A DNA stretch of 60,000 bases from assembly GCA_949358305.1 (NCBI GenBank), contig OX442315.1, positions 8,212,427 through 8,272,426 of the forward strand. The letters are read 5' to 3'. Of this stretch, positions 30,961 through 42,324 are shown in pieces (position 1 is the first letter of the stretch; every line of letters begins with the position of its first letter). The stretch is from Strigamia acuminata (Eukaryota > Arthropoda > Chilopoda > Geophilomorpha > Linotaeniidae). The position numbers and the translations under genes were made by a program. Under the pieces are notes generated by a model. It was given only the letters and a program-made list of their open reading frames with translations. It did no database searches and was not told the DNA's origin.

Positions 30961-31534
30961 ACGTTGTGCTGCAATCCTGGAATTTTATTAATAAAATAAT
31001 ATAAGTTGTAATTAAATTATTAATTACCGGTATTCGCAGGTGAGATGCCGTTGATAGGACTTAAACTCTGTTTGTCCTGCAAATGTGTCTATGAGTATTA
31101 AAAATAAGAAGTTCGGCTAAATAGAACAAATGATTTTATTCGGTTTTAATTACAGATGATCAAATAATAAATTAAAGTTAAATTAATGCTTAAAATTAGG
31201 GCTAAATACTTAATAATTCGATGAGATAAAAGCGCTTGACAATGGTCGCTAAAAATGAAGAGAACAAAGGAAAGCGCGCGCGACAACGACTTGTTGTTGT
31301 GCGCGGAAATGGCGAAGCGAATTCGCCGGTAAAAATTGCGCTGCTCGTACGACGGCGATGGCCAGAACTCCGGACTAGTCGACGGCACTCTCACGATGGC
31401 GGTGGTTCACGGCAAGCGGGTTTGCTCGGGCGGCGATGGCGAGTAATTCAGTACTTTTGCAGTAGAAATTTAAGTTTTGCCACAATGGCTCGGTTTACTT
31501 CAGCTGATTTGTTTTCAATTTAAACTGAAAACAT
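30961..31534. other. Unassigned region, possibly LTR-derived
   Basis: AT-rich to 31200, then GC-rich (31260-31450) with GTACGACGGCGATGGCC and other CGATGG motifs like those at 5250-5420 and 28050-28340. This suggests LTR sequence on the minus strand (polyA-like CCGAATAAAATC near 31140). No edges can be defined and no gene is seen. Confidence 0.3.
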
Positions 31535-31681
31535 TTACCGTAATTTTTTTTGGGCCGACCCCCTCCCGGTAAAGTCGGTTCGGGGCGGCACACGGTGCAA
31601 AAAAATGCCGCCTAACCCCCGGCGTTTATTCGGGCCCGGCGTCTAAATGAACCCGGGCGTTTAAATAAGGCAGTACGGTAA
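31535..31681. mobile_element. Small GC-rich inverted-repeat element
   Basis: A 147-bp GC-rich island starts TTACCGTA and ends TACGGTAA. It contains GGCGTTTATTCGGGCCCGGC and CCCGGGCGTTTAAATAAGG. The sharp composition change and short inverted ends suggest a MITE. No target duplication is clear. Confidence 0.4.
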
Positions 31682-32130
31682 CTTAAAATGACGAAGGTAA
31701 GTTGCATAGTACTAATTCGATGGTGTTCTACCACTTTGTAATTGGAAATTTTCTTTTATCTTAAACGGTTTAAATTAAAAGTTAGAAAGCGAATGACCTT
31801 GAAGTTGACCTTCCGGGTCAAATTTAAGGTCACCACTGGATAGCCCACCACCGACTTCCTCTACGACCACATCAATAGAATTAATGTATCTTCAGTCATT
31901 TTCAAGAAAAGATGGTGTTTACAGACTTTTGAATCACCCTGTATATGTTTTCATCTTTTAATACACAACCCCTGGCAAAAAGTTTGGAATCATGACCACC
32001 TTAAACTGAAAATGCAACAATAAAGTGCTGTAGCACAATAATGAGTAAACTTTGTTGAAAAACAAATAAATTAGCTTGAAAGAGCATTGTTTTATCTACA
32101 TTTTCATTTTTCACTTAAAAAAAAAACAGT
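31682..32130. other. AT-rich DNA with mariner-like scraps
   Basis: It contains TCACCCTGTATATG and CCTGGCAAAAAGTTTGGAA, which resemble ends of Tc1/mariner elements, but no matching partner end or transposase. A second AAAGTTTGGAAT occurs near 33633, on the other side of the CACTA-like insert. Confidence 0.3.
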
Positions 32131-32240
32131 CACTGCAAAAAATTTTGGATTTCCAAAAAAAAAGTCATTGGAAAGTTAATGGTGAAATTGGATAAATTCT
32201 AGTTTGGAAATATAATGAAAAGGAAATGTGAAATATTTTA

Positions 32241-32520
32241 TGGAAAGTTGAATTTCTGTAAATTTACAACACTGAAAGATGATGTTGTAAGTTTTTGTTA
32301 AATGTATGGAAAGCTAATGTAAATTAGGTTTGGAAATTTAAATTTATGTAAATTTTCAACACTGAAAGATGACATTTTAGTTTTTGTTAAATGTGTGGAA
32401 ACCTAATGTAAACTAGGTTTGGAAATTTAAATTTCTATAAATTTTCAACACTGAAAGATGATGTTGCAAATTATTGTAATTGTATGGAATGTTAATGTAA
32501 ATTAGATTTGGAAATTTGTA
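32241..32520 (+). repeat. Three tandem copies of a ~90-bp unit
   Basis: Each unit holds CAACACTGAAAGATGA and TTTTTGTTAAATGT(A/G)TGG. CAACACTG begins at about 32267, 32357 and 32446, giving the period. It lies inside the CACTA-like element. Confidence 0.75.
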
Positions 32521-32865
32521 TTTCCATTCATTTCACAAGGCTAAAAATTAATGACTAAAGATCCTATGTTTCCAGCTTTTAAAATTTATGGGTTTATCAC
32601 CAGATGGCGAACATAATTCAAAACTAATTCAAAATTTATATTTATTAAATATGGGATTGGTTTTATCATTTCTACTTCAACAAATAATTAGATTATTATT
32701 GTTAGAGTTGGATAAATTAAAAAGTTGACACAAATTTTGTAGTGTTACATTTTAATTTGATTCTAGAATTTGTTACACCATCATATCAATGCAAGTTTTA
32801 ATCACTGCCTTCAGTTAATTTTGCTCCTTTTTTGTATTAGGCTATGATTATAGCCTTGGTTTATG

Positions 32866-33148
32866 AATTCAGGATTTAAGATTATTGGATTCAAGATTTT
32901 TAAATTCAGAATTCAGGATTCAGAAATGAATTCAGGATTTAGAATTTATGATTCAGTAATTGATTCAGGATTCAGGATTCAGAAATGAATTCAGGATTCA
33001 GGATTCAGAAACAAATTCAGGATTTAGCATTCAGAAACAAATTCAGGATTTAGCATTCAGAAACAAATTCAGGATTCAGTATTCAGGATTCAAGAATGAA
33101 TTCAGGATTCAGGATTCAGGAATGAATTCAGGATTCAGGAGTGAATCC
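32866..33148 (+). repeat. ATTCAGGATTCAGAAAT minisatellite
   Basis: About 280 bp of ATTCAGGA / TTTAGGA / TTCAGAAA(T/C)(G/A)AA repeats in several higher-order combinations. One frame is open for 77 codons only because the repeat lacks stops. Inside the CACTA-like element. Confidence 0.85.
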
Positions 33149-33900
33149 TCTGCATATTTTCAGGATGTATTGAATTTTTATGGAAATTTCTAGGGATTTA
33201 TTTTTACGAGATTTATTTTGAGATTTAACTAATTTAGAATTTTTATTAAAAAAGAAATATCAAATTTTATATTTGGAAAGTTGTTATTTACTGATGGGAA
33301 ACTCATATTTTACATTTGGAAATCTTAACTTTACTAGTTGAGAAATATGTGTTTTACTGTTTGGAAATTTAATATATCATGCTATGAAAAGTAGTTTGGA
33401 AACGGTTGCATTCAGTGTTGGAAAGTCATTGGAAATTTGATGTTTGTACAATTTGGAATATATAACTTTCGGGTTTGGAAATATCGCATTTCAGTTATAT
33501 TTCCAAAATATTTTATCGACGAAAATCTAATTTTTTTTGCAGTGAGTAGAACTTAAACTAGTGATGAAATAAAAAATCATTACAAAATCAACACAGGGAA
33601 ATTAATTTGGAATCATACAAATCTGAGGAAAAAAGTTTGGAATGAAACAAAAAAAGTGCTGTTTAGGTCCATTTAAAAATTTTAAAATTATTCCAATTTA
33701 ATCAATGACTCATCTATAAGTCATGCAGCAATAAGCAGGGTAAATGTTTGCACATGGCGCAGAAGACAGGAAAAAATGTGGACAAAAGTAGTTTTTGTTA
33801 AAATCTTTAATTTTATTGTCTCTAAAAAAGATGTTTGAAAATACCGAAACAGAAACAAAAATTGGCCGGTTTGCAAAATTGTGGGTTGGGCAAAAATAAA

Positions 33901-35065
33901 TTACCAAAAAAACTCGAAAGTTAAATCCAAGTTGTGATTTTTCACATAACTTTTGATTGATACACGAGCGGAATCTCCTATATTAACGCACTGATGCAAT
34001 TTCAACTCCTTCAACGAACTTCGCATTTCCAACAATTCCTTGATCGCAACCAAACTAACCGAATCGCAACCAATTAACCTCAAAACTTTCAGATGTTTAA
34101 AGCCATTCGATCCGGCAAGATCCAGAATCAAATTGTCAGTAAGAATAGCACAATCTTCAACACATAAAACTTGTAAATTCTCACACTGCTGCAGAAGTGT
34201 TTTCATTTGCAATTCACTCATATCACCTCCAATGTTATTCAGGTGTAAAGTGGTTAGTCGTTGCAGAAAGTTAATGTTGTTGCTGCACAGTACCGAGGCA
34301 AAATTCACGTCTATGTTTTCAATCAATATATAACTCACGTAAATTTGGGAACGTGGTGTTAACAAACCTGAAGTCTTCCCGATTGACATGGTGTAACATT
34401 TTCTCCAATAAGTAGGTGCGCGATGTTGGGTTTGATCGTCGTTTTAAAGCACTAATTATCGCGCTACAGCAGAGATTTGTATTAAACACTTTCAAAAGAG
34501 GCAGTCCGTCTAGAAGGAACAAACACTCGTCGATTGTCAGCCTTAAACTCTCGAGATCCAAAAACGTCAGTTTCGTGCACGCGATTAATGGACGAAATCC
34601 TGCATCTACGACTTCAGTGACATCCAAAATAGTAAGTTTGGTCAATTGCGGACAATTTTGACCGATTGCGGCTACGAATTGATCCGTGCATTCTACGGAC
34701 ATGGATAAATGTTGAAGTCGTGGTAAATCTGCCAACAGTGTGATTACAGATTGTAAACAAATGTGTGGATCTAATAAATCTAACTCTAAGGTTAAGAGGT
34801 TTTTACACACGGCGCCTATTTTAGGCAATACGAGATCGATGGACAGACCAAACTTGTACACATTCTGTAGTGATTTGGTGCCGGAACGGATGAAGATTTC
34901 CGGAGGCAAATATCTATGCGGAAATTGCCGGCACATTCGTTCGTAAATCATGCCGATAATTTCGGATTCCTGATCCGCTAATTCGTGTTCCAACGCATCG
35001 AAATTGGTGGTTACGGTGTTTAAACACATTTCTTCCAGAATCGGAACTGATTTCCTGTACGGCAT
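33901..35065 (-). pseudogene. B-subfamily BC-box/LRR gene with a frameshift
   Basis: The head is MPYRKSVPILEEMCLNTV; BC-box position 9 is Ile instead of Ser/Thr. LPPEIF is present. The first frame runs to a stop at about 34319, right after FPNLRELYID. Four extra bases and a TGA there (ATTGATTGAAAACATAGACG) shift the remaining LRRs into another frame, open to 33901. Otherwise the gene is full length and well conserved, so the lesion is probably recent. The reversed upstream region (35066-35215) keeps TATTTGCATATATCCAGC, but its CTCF-like core is degraded. Confidence 0.82.
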
Positions 35066-35534
35066 GTTCACTAAAAGCACTTACGATTGAACGAATGATC
35101 AAACTATTTGCATATATCCAGCGAGAAACGTAAGTCGAACATATTTACCAACGACTGTCATTGGTTATTTGAGTTTACAAGACCCCTGTTGGACATTTCA
35201 TCATTTAATAAGTGGATTTAAAAATTAACCAATCATTCCACTGTTGTTGTCCACATCGAACTGCACAGTTTTACTTTAGATGAAAATAATTGAACTGATC
35301 TTCAACCGTACAAAGAAGATAATTTTTGTAGTGTTTACAGTAATCCAAATTGTGATAGTATACAACTAGACTGAACGATCGTTGCCATATACATACAACA
35401 CTCCAACAGTCTTTGCAGTAAACAGGATTTAAATAAAATTATTAAATTGAAAAGTAATCAAAGTACACGCCAGCATTTATTCCAATATTCCACGCGTACA
35501 GTATCATGTGTGCAAATTTGTGTATCCGTGTAAA

Positions 35535-35640
35535 CCTTCACATCCAAGTTACATTTTTTTATATAACGTTCAATTGCTACATAAACGGACGAGTCAATAC
35601 GACCGCAATAGTAGAGCATCAACTCTTTCAACGGATTTCA
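35535..35640 (-). pseudogene. A-type C-terminal fragment
   Basis: The minus strand reads NPLKELMLYYCGRIDSS and YIKKCNLDVKV, the last LRR and tail of an A gene. It is joined directly to a plus-strand C-type fragment. Confidence 0.7.
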
Positions 35641-36055
35641 ACTAATTTCTGCGCGATGCAATACAAATTAATGAATCAACCGTCTCAATTTATCGATGCG
35701 ATATACCAACGAATGTGTCGCGACTATTCTTTCAATAATGGTTGCTTGCCTGCAAAAATATTCCTTCATTCCGGATTGAAATCTCTCACAAATTTGCATA
35801 TGTTTGATCTGTCTGTGGATCTTTTATTGCTCGACACACACCGCATTCGCAGAAATCTTGAAGACCTTATTTGTTGGAGGAAGTATCATAAGTGATGATA
35901 GATATGGATCGGGACGACATTACGGTTCTAAACACCAGTTTTCCTCATTTAAGAAGTTTATGCATGTGGTGTGGAAATACGAACGTGGATTCTACCTTGA
36001 CACTATGCGGAAACAACGTAAATTTATTGCAACGACTAACCACTCGGTGTTTTCG
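35641..36055 (+). pseudogene. C-type BC-box/LRR fragment with deletions
   Basis: It reads STNFCAMQYKLMNQPSQFID, CLPAKIFLHSGLKSL and FDLSVDLLLLDTHRIRRNLE, close to the gene at 44818-46008. It then jumps to the ICWRKYHK/MDRDDITVLNTSFPHLRSLC region after a large deletion. It ends at NVNLLQRLTT. The head before TNF is missing. Confidence 0.75.
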
Positions 36056-36105
36056 AAATTAGCGGTCACAAATTTTAAAGTCAATTCTTCCAGACTCGGA
36101 ACTGT
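36056..36105 (-). pseudogene. D-type head relic without ATG
   Basis: The minus strand reads VPSLEELTLKFVTANFE up to the junction with the BEL/Pao remnant. Confidence 0.55.
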
Positions 36106-37824
36106 AAATTCCGGCAGACCGGCAGACCTACTAACACGGGCGTAACGGTACAAGAACTAACAAATAGTGATTTTTGGCAGAAAGGACCGCAGTGGTTGAG
36201 TGGCAACGATTCGAATTGGCCAACGGAAACTGACATTATGAAAACAACGGATTCGAACGAGGAAGTCCAAGTGAACGCGATAAGTGAACCAATCCAGATA
36301 ATTGACTACACAAGGTTCAGTCGATGGTTGAAATTAAAGAAAACGACTGCGTGGGTATTACGGTTTGTTAAAAACTTGCGAATTAAGGATAAAATCACAG
36401 GAGAATTGAGCGGAGACGAGATTGAAAAAGGAGAGAGATACTGGATAAAATATTTGCAAAACTTTTATTTTCATCAAGAACTAAAGTGTCTACAGAAAGG
36501 AGAACTCGTAGAGAAAACCTCACCGCTGTTACAGTTTTCCCCAACGATAGACGAGAACGAATTGATGCGTGCAACACACAGATGGGCGCTAGCAGAAATT
36601 GAACGCGACATCCGAGAGCCATACATTTTGCCGTGTAACAATTATATAACGAATTTGATTATTACAGAAGAGCACGAACGAACAATGCATGGAGGACTGG
36701 CAGACACGCTCAGTAGTTTTCGCGAACGATTTTGGATCCCACGAGCTAGGAAAACAATCAAGGCGGTACTGAGTAAATGCGTACTCTGCCGAAAAATGCA
36801 GGGACGACTGGCGAAGGAGCGATGGGGACTGATGCCACTCGACCGCATAACTCCGAGTGCACCATTCGAGACAAGCGGCGTGGATTTTGCGGGACCGCTG
36901 TACTCCAATCAAGGTGAAAAACTTTATATCGCATTATTCACGTGCGCGGTCACGAGAGCCGTGCACTTGGAGATACTTTCAAATTTATCAACGGATCGAT
37001 TCGTGGACACGTTTAAACGATTTGTGGGCAGGAGAGGGATCCCGACGACCATCTATTCAGACAACGCCAAAACTTTCAAAAGAGCCGATCGCGAGTTGAA
37101 TGTGTTTTTAAACGAAGTGTTGGTGGGTCGATTTCGACAATTTCTAGACGTGCGAAAAATTACGTGGAAGTTCATCGTCGAGACCGCGCCGTGGTGGGGC
37201 GGTTTTTGGGAGCGCATGGTGCGGTCGGTGAAGATCGCTTTAAAGAAAACAATCGGTCGCACGTCCCTGAGTTACGAGGGCCTCTCGACTGTGTTGGTCG
37301 AAGTAGAGGCTGTGATAAACTCGCGGCCATTGACATACGTCTACGACAACCCAGCTGAACCGGATCCACTTACACCCGCACATTTTCTTGTGGGAAAACG
37401 TCTAATCACTTTACCTAACGTTCCTAGTACTGTAGATCGACCGGAAACACAGGCCCAGATTTTACGAATTTGGAAACAACGCCAGACGATTATTGCCCAC
37501 TTCTGGAAAAGGTGGACACACGAATACCTCGTCGAACTACGTCAACAAAGAGGAAATTCGAGCAACGCAAAGTTTCGAGTAGGAGACTTGGCTTTAATCG
37601 AGGACCAGAACCAACCAAGACTTACTTGGAAAATTGGAAGAATAACCGACGTGAAAGTCGGTCGCGACGGGCTAATTAGATCTTGTGAATTACAGCTTCC
37701 CAATAGAACAAGACTTCGCCGACCGATTCAACGACTATGTCCCCTCGAGATCGAAAACGAGTTGGAACGTCCCCGGGAGGGGGGGACTGTGGAAACTGAA
37801 GTTCCTGAAGAAGCCACCGTTTAG
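36106..37824 (+). pseudogene. BEL/Pao pol remnant, mainly integrase
   Basis: It begins at the PADLLTR motif that in BEL/Pao pol lies after RNase H. A one-base deletion at ACACGGGCG breaks the frame there, and the rest is open to 37824. Numbering from 36196: zinc-binding H160, H165, C195 and C198; catalytic D230 (GVDFAGPL), D289 (YSDNAKTF) and E339 (GGFWERMVRS); then the typical LTPAHFLVG motif near 393. Gag, protease and reverse transcriptase are absent, so the element is 5'-deleted. The last codons run through the polypurine tract into the 3' LTR, as often in this family. Confidence 0.88.
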
Positions 37825-38012
37825 GGGGGAATTGGAGGTGGCGCCATGTTTGGCCACCAGAGGGTCACTTCGGTGACCCACTCTGTATTGGGGCATTTGA
37901 TTATTGATTTAAGGGTAGGGAATAACATTACTTGTTTCCTGCTTTGTATGAAATAAACTACTGTTCAAATGTAAACCATTGACTTCGGTTGTGTTTTTTT
38001 GCATCTGCTACA
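37788..38012 (+). mobile_element. BEL/Pao 3' LTR
   Basis: It follows the polypurine tract GGGAGGGGGGAC. It runs TGTGGAAACTGAAG to GCATCTGCTACA, 225 bp, with AATAAA near 37952. Inside are GGCCACCAGAGGGTCACTT (a near-consensus CTCF core) and the hairpin GGTCACTTCGGTGACC. The 5' LTR is missing. Confidence 0.75.
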
Positions 38013-38334
38013 ATCACTTGAATCCAAACCCATCGAATCGAAAATAACATTTATTTAACATTCTTCAGTACAAAATAGTTGAGAGAAGTATCACAGATAC
38101 TAAGAACTTGACCATTCCATTCGACTGTGTTTACTTTTCAATTCAATAATTTTATTTACTGCAAATACTGTTGGAATGTTGTGTATATGACAATGATTAT
38201 TCAGTCTAGTTGAATACAATTTGGATTACTGTAAACACTTCTTTGTATGGTTGAAGGTTAGTTAAATTATTTTCATCTAAAGTAAAACTGTGTACTTCGA
38301 TGTGGACAACACAATGGTTAATTTTAAAATCCAC

Positions 38335-38486
38335 TTATTAGTTGATAAAATGCCCACTAGGGGTGTTGAAAACTCAAATAACCAATGACAGTCGTTGGTA
38401 AATATGTTCGTCCTACGTTTCTCGCTGGATATATGCAAATAGTTTGGTTTCATTCAACCGTAAGTGCTTCTAGTGAACAACTGAAC
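38335..38486 (+). promoter_or_regulatory. B-type upstream module
   Basis: CCCACTAGGGGTG lies at 38353-38365, 122 nt before the ATG. CAATGACAGTCGTTGGTAAA, TGGATATATGCAAATAG and GTAAGTGCTTCTAG follow. A short extra GAACAACT before the ATG explains the longer spacing. Confidence 0.55.
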
Positions 38487-39674
38487 ATGCCGTACAAGAA
38501 ATCAGTTCCGAGTCTGGAAGAAATGTGTTTGAATACCGTAACCACCACTTTCGTTGCGTTGGAACACGTGTTAGCGGATCAGCCATCCGAAATTATCAGC
38601 ATGATATACGAACGAATGTGTTGGCAATTTCCGCATATCAAATTATCTCCGAAAATCTTCATTCATTCCGGCACCAAATCACTACGGAATGTGAACAAGT
38701 TTGGTCTGTCCATCGATCTCGTAATGGATAAAATAGGCGTCGCGTGTAAAAACCTCTTAGCCCTAGAGTTACATCTGGTTACATTACTCAAACCAGATAA
38801 ATGTGTACAATCTGTAACAAAACTGTTGACACTTTTACCACGACTTCAACATTTAGATTTAAACTTGTCCGGCTTAGAATGCACGGATGAATTAATGGCC
38901 GCAATCGGTCAAAATTGTCAGCAATTCACCAAATTATCTCTTGCTAATTATAATTACTACGGAAGCGGGGTTGCAGCATTTCGGCCATTAATCCAGTGTA
39001 CGAAACTGACCTTTTTGAATCTCTGGTTTTTCAGGCTGATAGTTGACGTGTGTTTGCTCCTTCTAGACGAACTGCCTTTTTTGAAAGAATTTCAAACAAA
39101 AGTCTGGTGTTGCGACATAATTGGTGCTTTAAAACGACGACCAAACCCAACATTGCGCACCTACTTATTGGAGCAAATGGCTCCAATACGGGCACACAAT
39201 TTGAATCTGGAAGACGTCATGTTTGTTAACACCACTTTCCCAAATTTACGTGAGTTGTCTATTCATGGAATAGACGTGAATTTTGCCTCGATACTGTGCA
39301 GCAACAACATTAACTTACTGCAACGACTAACCACTCTACGACTGTATGGTATTGGAGACGATATGAGTGAATTGCAATTTAAAACGCTTTTGCAGCAGTG
39401 GAAGAATTTACAAGTGTTATATGTTTTAAATTGTGGTATTCTTACTGACAATTTGATTCTTGATCTTGCCGGATCGAATGGCGTTAAACATCTGAAATCT
39501 TTGGAATTAGTGCGTTGCCATTCGGTTAGTTTGACCTCGATGATGAAATTGATAGAATTGCGAAGTCCGTTGGAAAGTTTGAGGATTTTTAATTGTGGTA
39601 ATATTGGCATATTCGCTTGTGTAGAAATTAAAAGTTATGCGAAAAATCACAACTTAAATTTCCACTTGTGGTAA
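38487..39674 (+). CDS. B-subfamily BC-box/LRR protein, intact
   Basis: This encodes 395 residues. BC-box SLEEMCLNTV is at 9-18 and LSPKIF at about 53-58. LRRs include NCQQFTKLSL, QCTKLTFLNL, QWKNLQVLYVLNC and LKSLELVRCHSVS, with a divergent last repeat (ESLRIFNCGNIGIFACVEI) and tail NLNFHLW. Inferred role: ubiquitin-ligase substrate receptor. An in-frame ATG at 38385 lies inside the promoter module, so the conserved ATG at 38487 is chosen. AATAAA lies at 39734-39739. No lesion is seen. It lies about 470 bp downstream of the BEL/Pao LTR. Confidence 0.82.
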   Translation: MPYKKSVPSLEEMCLNTVTTTFVALEHVLADQPSEIISMIYERMCWQFPHIKLSPKIFIHSGTKSLRNVNKFGLSIDLVMDKIGVACKNLLALELHLVTLLKPDKCVQSVTKLLTLLPRLQHLDLNLSGLECTDELMAAIGQNCQQFTKLSLANYNYYGSGVAAFRPLIQCTKLTFLNLWFFRLIVDVCLLLLDELPFLKEFQTKVWCCDIIGALKRRPNPTLRTYLLEQMAPIRAHNLNLEDVMFVNTTFPNLRELSIHGIDVNFASILCSNNINLLQRLTTLRLYGIGDDMSELQFKTLLQQWKNLQVLYVLNCGILTDNLILDLAGSNGVKHLKSLELVRCHSVSLTSMMKLIELRSPLESLRIFNCGNIGIFACVEIKSYAKNHNLNFHLW

Positions 39675-39867
39675 TTTATTTTAGGCCATATCGACTAATT
39701 TTTGTTTCTATTTTGGTATTTTTTTTTGTAGACAATAAACTTAAATATTTTCACAAAAGCTTTTTTTCCACATTTCTTTCTGTCTTCTGCGCCATGTGCA
39801 AACATTTGCCATAACCTGCTAAGCATAGGTTTGTGGCGCAAAGATGTAATATATTTCTAAGCCTAAT

Positions 39868-39950
39868 TTGTTCTTCAGCACTTCGAAACTAACGGTCACA
39901 AATTCTAAAGACAATTCTTCCAGACTCGGAACTGATTTCCTAAACGGCAC
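39868..39950 (-). pseudogene. D-type head with ATG changed to GTG
   Basis: The minus strand reads (V)PFRKSVPSLEELSLEFVTVS and FEVLKNKL, then loses homology. BC-box Cys is replaced by Ser, as in the gene at 46185. A GTG start cannot be excluded, but the rest of the gene is absent. Confidence 0.6.
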
Positions 39951-40146
39951 GTCGTCAAAAAATGAAGGAATGAATGAATGAATGATCAAGTTTGTATATC
40001 TACTTATTAAACTGGCCACTGGGAGCGCAGGAAACCCAAATGACGTTTGACGAACGTCTTACGTTGACCTCAGCTGGACATACAAGCAGTTTGGACGTGC
40101 TTGAATTATAATTCATTCTTCCACCAAATCACTCAAGGAATTGCAA

Positions 40147-41118
40147 ATGTTCGATCTTCCCTTTGATCTTTTATTGGTCAGAATAGCCAGCGTTTGTGAA
40201 AACCTTGTGGATTTAAACATTGACCGATTCGCTCGAGAAAGTTGTCCACAACTTCTATCCAAACTGTTTCCGCGTTTACCACTACTTCAACATCTGTTTT
40301 TGGACGTAAAGTGCTCGGATCAACTCGTAGCGGCAATCGTTGACAATTGCCCGCTATTGACGCACCTTACTATTCATGCCAGCAGTTCAATTACGGATGA
40401 TGGATATCGTTTATTCAGCCAGTGCACGAATCTAACGTTTTTGGATATATTCTTTAGCTCAACCACGGCCGAGCAGTGTTTATTCATTCTCGACGAATTG
40501 CCCCTTTTGAAGGTGTTCAGAATTCCCTGCTGGCGCGAGCTATATCGTCTCCTAAAACAACGTTCAAGCACAACAATGCGCACGTATTTGTTGGAAGATA
40601 TTTCACACGAGATGATATCTGTCACTCAGAACGACATCATGTTTTTGAATGCCAGTTTTCCGAATTTACGAAGTTTAAACTTTTACTCTACTTTTGGAAA
40701 TGTGAGATCGGTGTTGGCCATGTGCAGCATCAATGTCAACTTAACGCAACGATTAACCAGTCTAACTTTGCACTGTAGCAACACGAATGCAAATATTCTT
40801 ACTGAATTGCAATTGAAAATGCTTCTGCTGGAGTGTGAGAATAAAGAATCTTTGGTTGTTTCAGATTGTAGGGCGTTCACCGACGATTTGGTTGTCGAGC
40901 TTGTCAAATTGAATTGTTTTAGTAATTTGAGAGTTTTGTTCTTGAGTCGTTGCAATTTGGTAGGTCTGACGTCGATAGTGAGCTTGTTAGGAATGCGAAA
41001 TCCGTTGAGAGAGTTTGACTTCCAGCTTTGTGCTCGTATTGACTCGTCCGTTTGTGTAGCAATTGAAAGTTATGTAAAAAAACGCAACTTGGATGTGAAG
41101 GTTACCCGTTACACATGA
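40147..41118 (+). pseudogene. A-subfamily LRR gene lacking the BC-box head
   Basis: The A-type promoter up to GACGTGCTTGAATTA is joined directly to ATTCATTCTTCCACCAAATC, the codons for FIHSATKSL. The deletion runs between two ATTCA sequences and removes the ATG, BC box and most of the Cul2-like motif. The frame is then open from the ATG at 40147 (MFDLPFDLLLV) for 323 residues of LRRs to the stop at 41116-41118, undamaged. If transcribed from the retained promoter it would give an LRR-only protein unable to dock through the BC box. It could equally be a simple pseudogene. Confidence 0.7.
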
Positions 41119-41225
41119 TATTGTCAAGTGAATATCGAACAATTGTTGTACCTAATTATGTCGGTGTGTATACCAAACATTGTTTTCTTTCTGTAGACAA
41201 TAAAATTAATATAATAAAAGCAACT

Positions 41226-41700
41226 TTGCTAATTTAGTCTTTGGACTGGTTAAGTTGAACGCGTTAATTTTAACGTGAATTTTGCCTCGGTAATCTGCAG
41301 CAACAACATTAACGTACTGCAACGACTTACCACTCTAGAACTGTATGGCATTGGAGATGATATGAGTGAATTGCAAATGAAAACTCTTCTGCAACAGTGT
41401 GAGAATTTAGAAGTTTTAATTGTTGAAAATTGTGTTATTCTTACTGACAATTTGATTCTGGATCTTGCCGGATCGAATGGCTTTAACCGTTTGAAAGTTT
41501 TGAAGTTAATTGGTTGTGATTCGGTTAGTTTGGTTTCGTTCATGAGATTGGTGGGAATGCGAAGTCCGTTGAAAAAGTTGATGTGGAGAGATTGCTTTAA
41601 AATGGGAGATTACGATTGGATATTCATCAAAAGTTATGCGAAAAGTCAGAACTTGGATTTGACTTTGGATTTTCCGAGGGGAGCAGTTAATTTATTTTAG
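41226..41700 (+). pseudogene. B-type C-terminal LRR fragment fused to an LRR relic
   Basis: ANLVFGLVKLNALI-like relic sequence (41226-41268) is joined to VNFASVICSNNINVLQRLTT of a B gene, open to 41700 (NLDLTLDFPRGAVNLF). The N-terminal two thirds is missing. An AATAAA lies near 41775. Confidence 0.7.
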
Positions 41701-42324
41701 ACCAACACACAATTTTGCATATTGACCAATTTTTGTTTTTATTTCGGTATTTTTCAAACATCTTTTTTATAGACAATAAACTTAAAATTTTACGAAAAGC
41801 TACTTTTTTCCACATCATTTTTTTGTCTTCTGCGCCATATGCAAACTTTTGTTTAAAAATGTATAAACATCGGTTATTATTCGGTGTCACTAATTATTAT
41901 TTGTAATTATCTGATATTTATGCAAAATAAAATTTGTTTTATGCGCATATAAAATATGCACCGAAAAATTCCATTTTATGCAAAATAAAAATAAAAATAT
42001 ACAGAATGAAAAATTTATTCGAGTGAAATCAGGTGTTAAATAACAACTTCATGCCATTTCAAAATATTCCTGATACAAATGAATTGTAACACAAATGGCC
42101 ATTTTTCCCCAGATAAATGGCGATTGACTACAGTATGTGCAAAGTAACAACTTGGATTTGAAGGTTTTACATCATTCTACATTTTGAATTTTTTATACAA
42201 ACGAAAAATTGTTTTCTCCAACTGATAAATTCATTTATCATCAACAAATAATGGCACGTGCATTGTGCATTACGCAATTTTAGACTTTGGATCAGTTGAA
42301 GCAAGCAGCAGTTGGCACGTCAAA
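41701..42324. other. AT-rich intergenic DNA
   Basis: B-gene 3' flank, then TTTTATGCAAAATAAA-rich sequence. AACTTGGATTTGAAGGTTTT near 42149 is a scrap of gene 3' end (NLDLKV). No gene is seen. Confidence 0.5.

Larger units (their letters stand above)
32131..33544. mobile_element. Non-autonomous CACTA (EnSpm)-like element, 1.4 kb
   Basis: The left end is CACTGCAAAAAATTTTGGAT. The inverted right end is CACTGCAAAAAAAATTAGAT. It is flanked by AGT on both sides (32128-32130 and 33545-33547). A CACTG start with a 3-bp duplication fits CACTA elements. There is no transposase. The interior is AT-rich with recurrent TTTGGAAAT and two tandem arrays listed separately. Confidence 0.6.

Noticed and set aside
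32960-33193. Regularly spaced repeats resembling a CRISPR array, and a 77-codon repetitive ORF
   Set aside because: Units are contiguous imperfect ATTCAGGA repeats with no unique spacers, in eukaryotic DNA; this is a minisatellite.
36106-38012. A complete BEL/Pao element
   Set aside because: Gag, protease, reverse transcriptase and the 5' LTR are missing; only the integrase end and the 3' LTR remain.
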